The position numbers were made by a program, and so were the translations under genes. Shown piece by piece: positions 6,141 through 6,949 of a DNA stretch of 6,949 bases; the first letter of the stretch is position 1; the number at the start of each line of letters is the position of its first letter. This DNA comes from Candidatus Methylarchaceae archaeon HK01M (GTDB lineage Archaea > Thermoproteota > Nitrososphaeria > Nitrososphaerales > JACAEJ01), in the NCBI GenBank assembly GCA_024256245.1, contig JAKLZD010000023.1, forward strand, positions 1 to 6,949, written 5' to 3'. The notes beneath the pieces were generated by a model. That model had not been told where the DNA came from and did no database searches. It was given only the letters and a program-made list of their open reading frames with translations.

Positions 6141-6903
6141 AGTCTTCCTTGTTGGCGCTGGACCTGGAGACCCTACTCTACTTACACTAAGGGCTGTAGA
6201 ACTTCTAAAAAAGGCTGATGTAGTAATTTATGATAGACTTGTGAGCAAATCGATCCTTCAATTGGTCCCCCAAAGAACAGAGAAGATATATGTTGGAAAG
6301 GGACCTGGAAAACATGAGTCATCTCAAGAAGAGATCAACGAATTGATTATAGGCATAGCTCTTGAAGGCAAGACGGTAGTGAGGTTGAAAGGTGGAGACC
6401 CGTTTCTTTTCGGTAGGGGAGGAGAAGAAGCAGAGATATTGATGACCAATGATATCGATTTTGAAGTAGTGCCTGGAATAACATCGGCTTTAGCTGCCCC
6501 TGCTTATGCAGGGATCCCCCTGACCCATAGAGATTACTCTTCCTCTATTGCTATAGTCACAGGTCACCGAGCGACTAAGGGGAAAGGAAAGGTTCAGTGG
6601 GACAAGTTAGCAAACTCGGTAGATACGATCATCATTCTAATGGGAGTAGGTCAATTAAAGTCGATAGTGGAATGTCTTATTAAAGGAGGTCTGAGTTTGA
6701 ATACTCATGTAGCAATCATCGAGGGGGGAACTTTACCGGACCAAAGGACATTAATTGGAAGACTTGGCACAATAGTCAAGGAGGCCAAGGAAAGAAAGGT
6801 AAGCCCGCCTGCAGTAATCGTTATAGGCGAAGTCGTTAAGCTTGGGGAGAAACTTCATTGGTTTAAGGTGCCTATATGTTCAAAGGAAGAACTATTGCCA
6901 TAA
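6127..6903 (+). CDS. cobA: Uroporphyrinogen-III C-methyltransferase (SUMT), stand-alone CobA type
   Basis: The enzyme adds methyl groups from two SAM molecules to C2 and C7 of uroporphyrinogen III, giving precorrin-2, the branch point for cobalamin, siroheme and related tetrapyrroles. The 258 residues match the single-domain CobA form: no CysG oxidase/chelatase domain and no fused HemD. Motifs in order are VGAGPGDPTLLTLRA (9-23), the SUMT-specific YDRLVS (35-40), RLKGGDPFLFGRGGEE (86-101), VVPGITSA (114-121), PLTHRDYSSS (131-140), TGH (145-147), MGV (172-174) and PPAVIVIGEVV (227-237). It shares its fold with CbiL, CbiF and CbiH in this window. It overlaps hemC by 14 nt and hemD by 28 nt, between the two enzymes that make its substrate. 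The chosen start follows a Shine-Dalgarno and places the glycine loop at the usual distance from the N-terminus. Confidence 0.96.
   Translation: MGHGKVFLVGAGPGDPTLLTLRAVELLKKADVVIYDRLVSKSILQLVPQRTEKIYVGKGPGKHESSQEEINELIIGIALEGKTVVRLKGGDPFLFGRGGEEAEILMTNDIDFEVVPGITSALAAPAYAGIPLTHRDYSSSIAIVTGHRATKGKGKVQWDKLANSVDTIIILMGVGQLKSIVECLIKGGLSLNTHVAIIEGGTLPDQRTLIGRLGTIVKEAKERKVSPPAVIVIGEVVKLGEKLHWFKVPICSKEELLP
6865..6870 (+). promoter_or_regulatory. Shine-Dalgarno site of hemD
   Basis: AAGGTG lies inside cobA, 5 nt upstream of the ATG at 6876, and supports that ATG as the hemD start. Confidence 0.7.
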
Positions 6904-6949
6904 CAAGACCTCGCGATCAGGCGGAAGAAGTCTGTGATATTATCAAAAG
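6876..6949 (+). CDS. hemD: HemD N-terminus, uroporphyrinogen-III synthase (3' partial)
   Basis: Only the first 24 codons are in the window, reading MFKGRTIAITRPRDQAEEVC and a few more residues to the edge. The pattern G-(K/R)-T-I-x-I-T-R-P-x-x-Q-A-E is the standard N-terminus of HemD, which cyclises hydroxymethylbilane with inversion of ring D to give uroporphyrinogen III. The start overlaps the end of cobA by 28 nt in a different frame, so the two are separate proteins here, unlike the CobA-HemD fusions of many Firmicutes. Position after hemC and cobA strongly supports the call, although most of the protein is unseen. Confidence 0.88.
   Translation, partial: MFKGRTIAITRPRDQAEEVCDIIK

Noticed and set aside
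6876..6949. CobA-HemD fusion
   Set aside because: cobA ends with TAA at 6901-6903 and hemD begins in another frame with its own Shine-Dalgarno, so they are separate proteins.

Overview
This window is a compact, single-direction (+ strand) tetrapyrrole operon fragment that is almost entirely coding. It has no RNA genes, mobile elements, CRISPR arrays, convincing terminators or internal promoters. All nine genes, two of them cut by the window edges, belong to the pathway from glutamate-1-semialdehyde to the corrin ring.

Layout. Positions 1-2906 hold the early anaerobic cobalamin genes: the 3' end of cbiL, then cbiF, cbiG and cbiH. Positions 2933-6949 hold the precorrin-2 genes: hemB, hemL, hemC, a stand-alone uroporphyrinogen-III methyltransferase (cobA/sumT), and the first 24 codons of hemD. 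Genes overlap by 1, 13, 14 and 28 nt, or are separated by 2, 8 and 26 nt, so the fragment probably lies on one transcript with coupled translation.

How the genes work together. HemL makes 5-aminolevulinate, HemB porphobilinogen, HemC hydroxymethylbilane, HemD uroporphyrinogen III and CobA precorrin-2. The upstream half then covers four consecutive ring-modifying steps after cobalt insertion: C20 methylation (CbiL), C17 methylation with ring contraction (CbiH), C11 methylation (CbiF), and lactone opening with loss of a two-carbon unit (CbiG). Genes for glutamyl-tRNA reductase, precorrin-2 dehydrogenase, cobaltochelatase and the later Cbi steps are not in the window. HemE is also absent, so nothing here shows a coproporphyrin branch.

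Organism. The hemB-hemL-hemC-cobA-hemD order with unfused CobA and HemD, the archaeal look of HemB, the anaerobic (CbiG-containing) route, frequent AGA/AGG and ATA codons, and GTG/TTG starts behind Shine-Dalgarno motifs together suggest an archaeon with modest G+C. I cannot name the lineage, and some anaerobic bacteria have similar sets.

The main anomaly is the cbiG-cbiH junction. The reading frame carrying the conserved N-terminal GIGPG motif of CbiH has no ATG, GTG or TTG upstream of that motif, but is open back into cbiG in the -1 frame. This suggests a frameshifted CbiG-CbiH fusion, a non-canonical start, or a sequence error. Otherwise this is a conventional biosynthetic operon, and I see no undescribed system.
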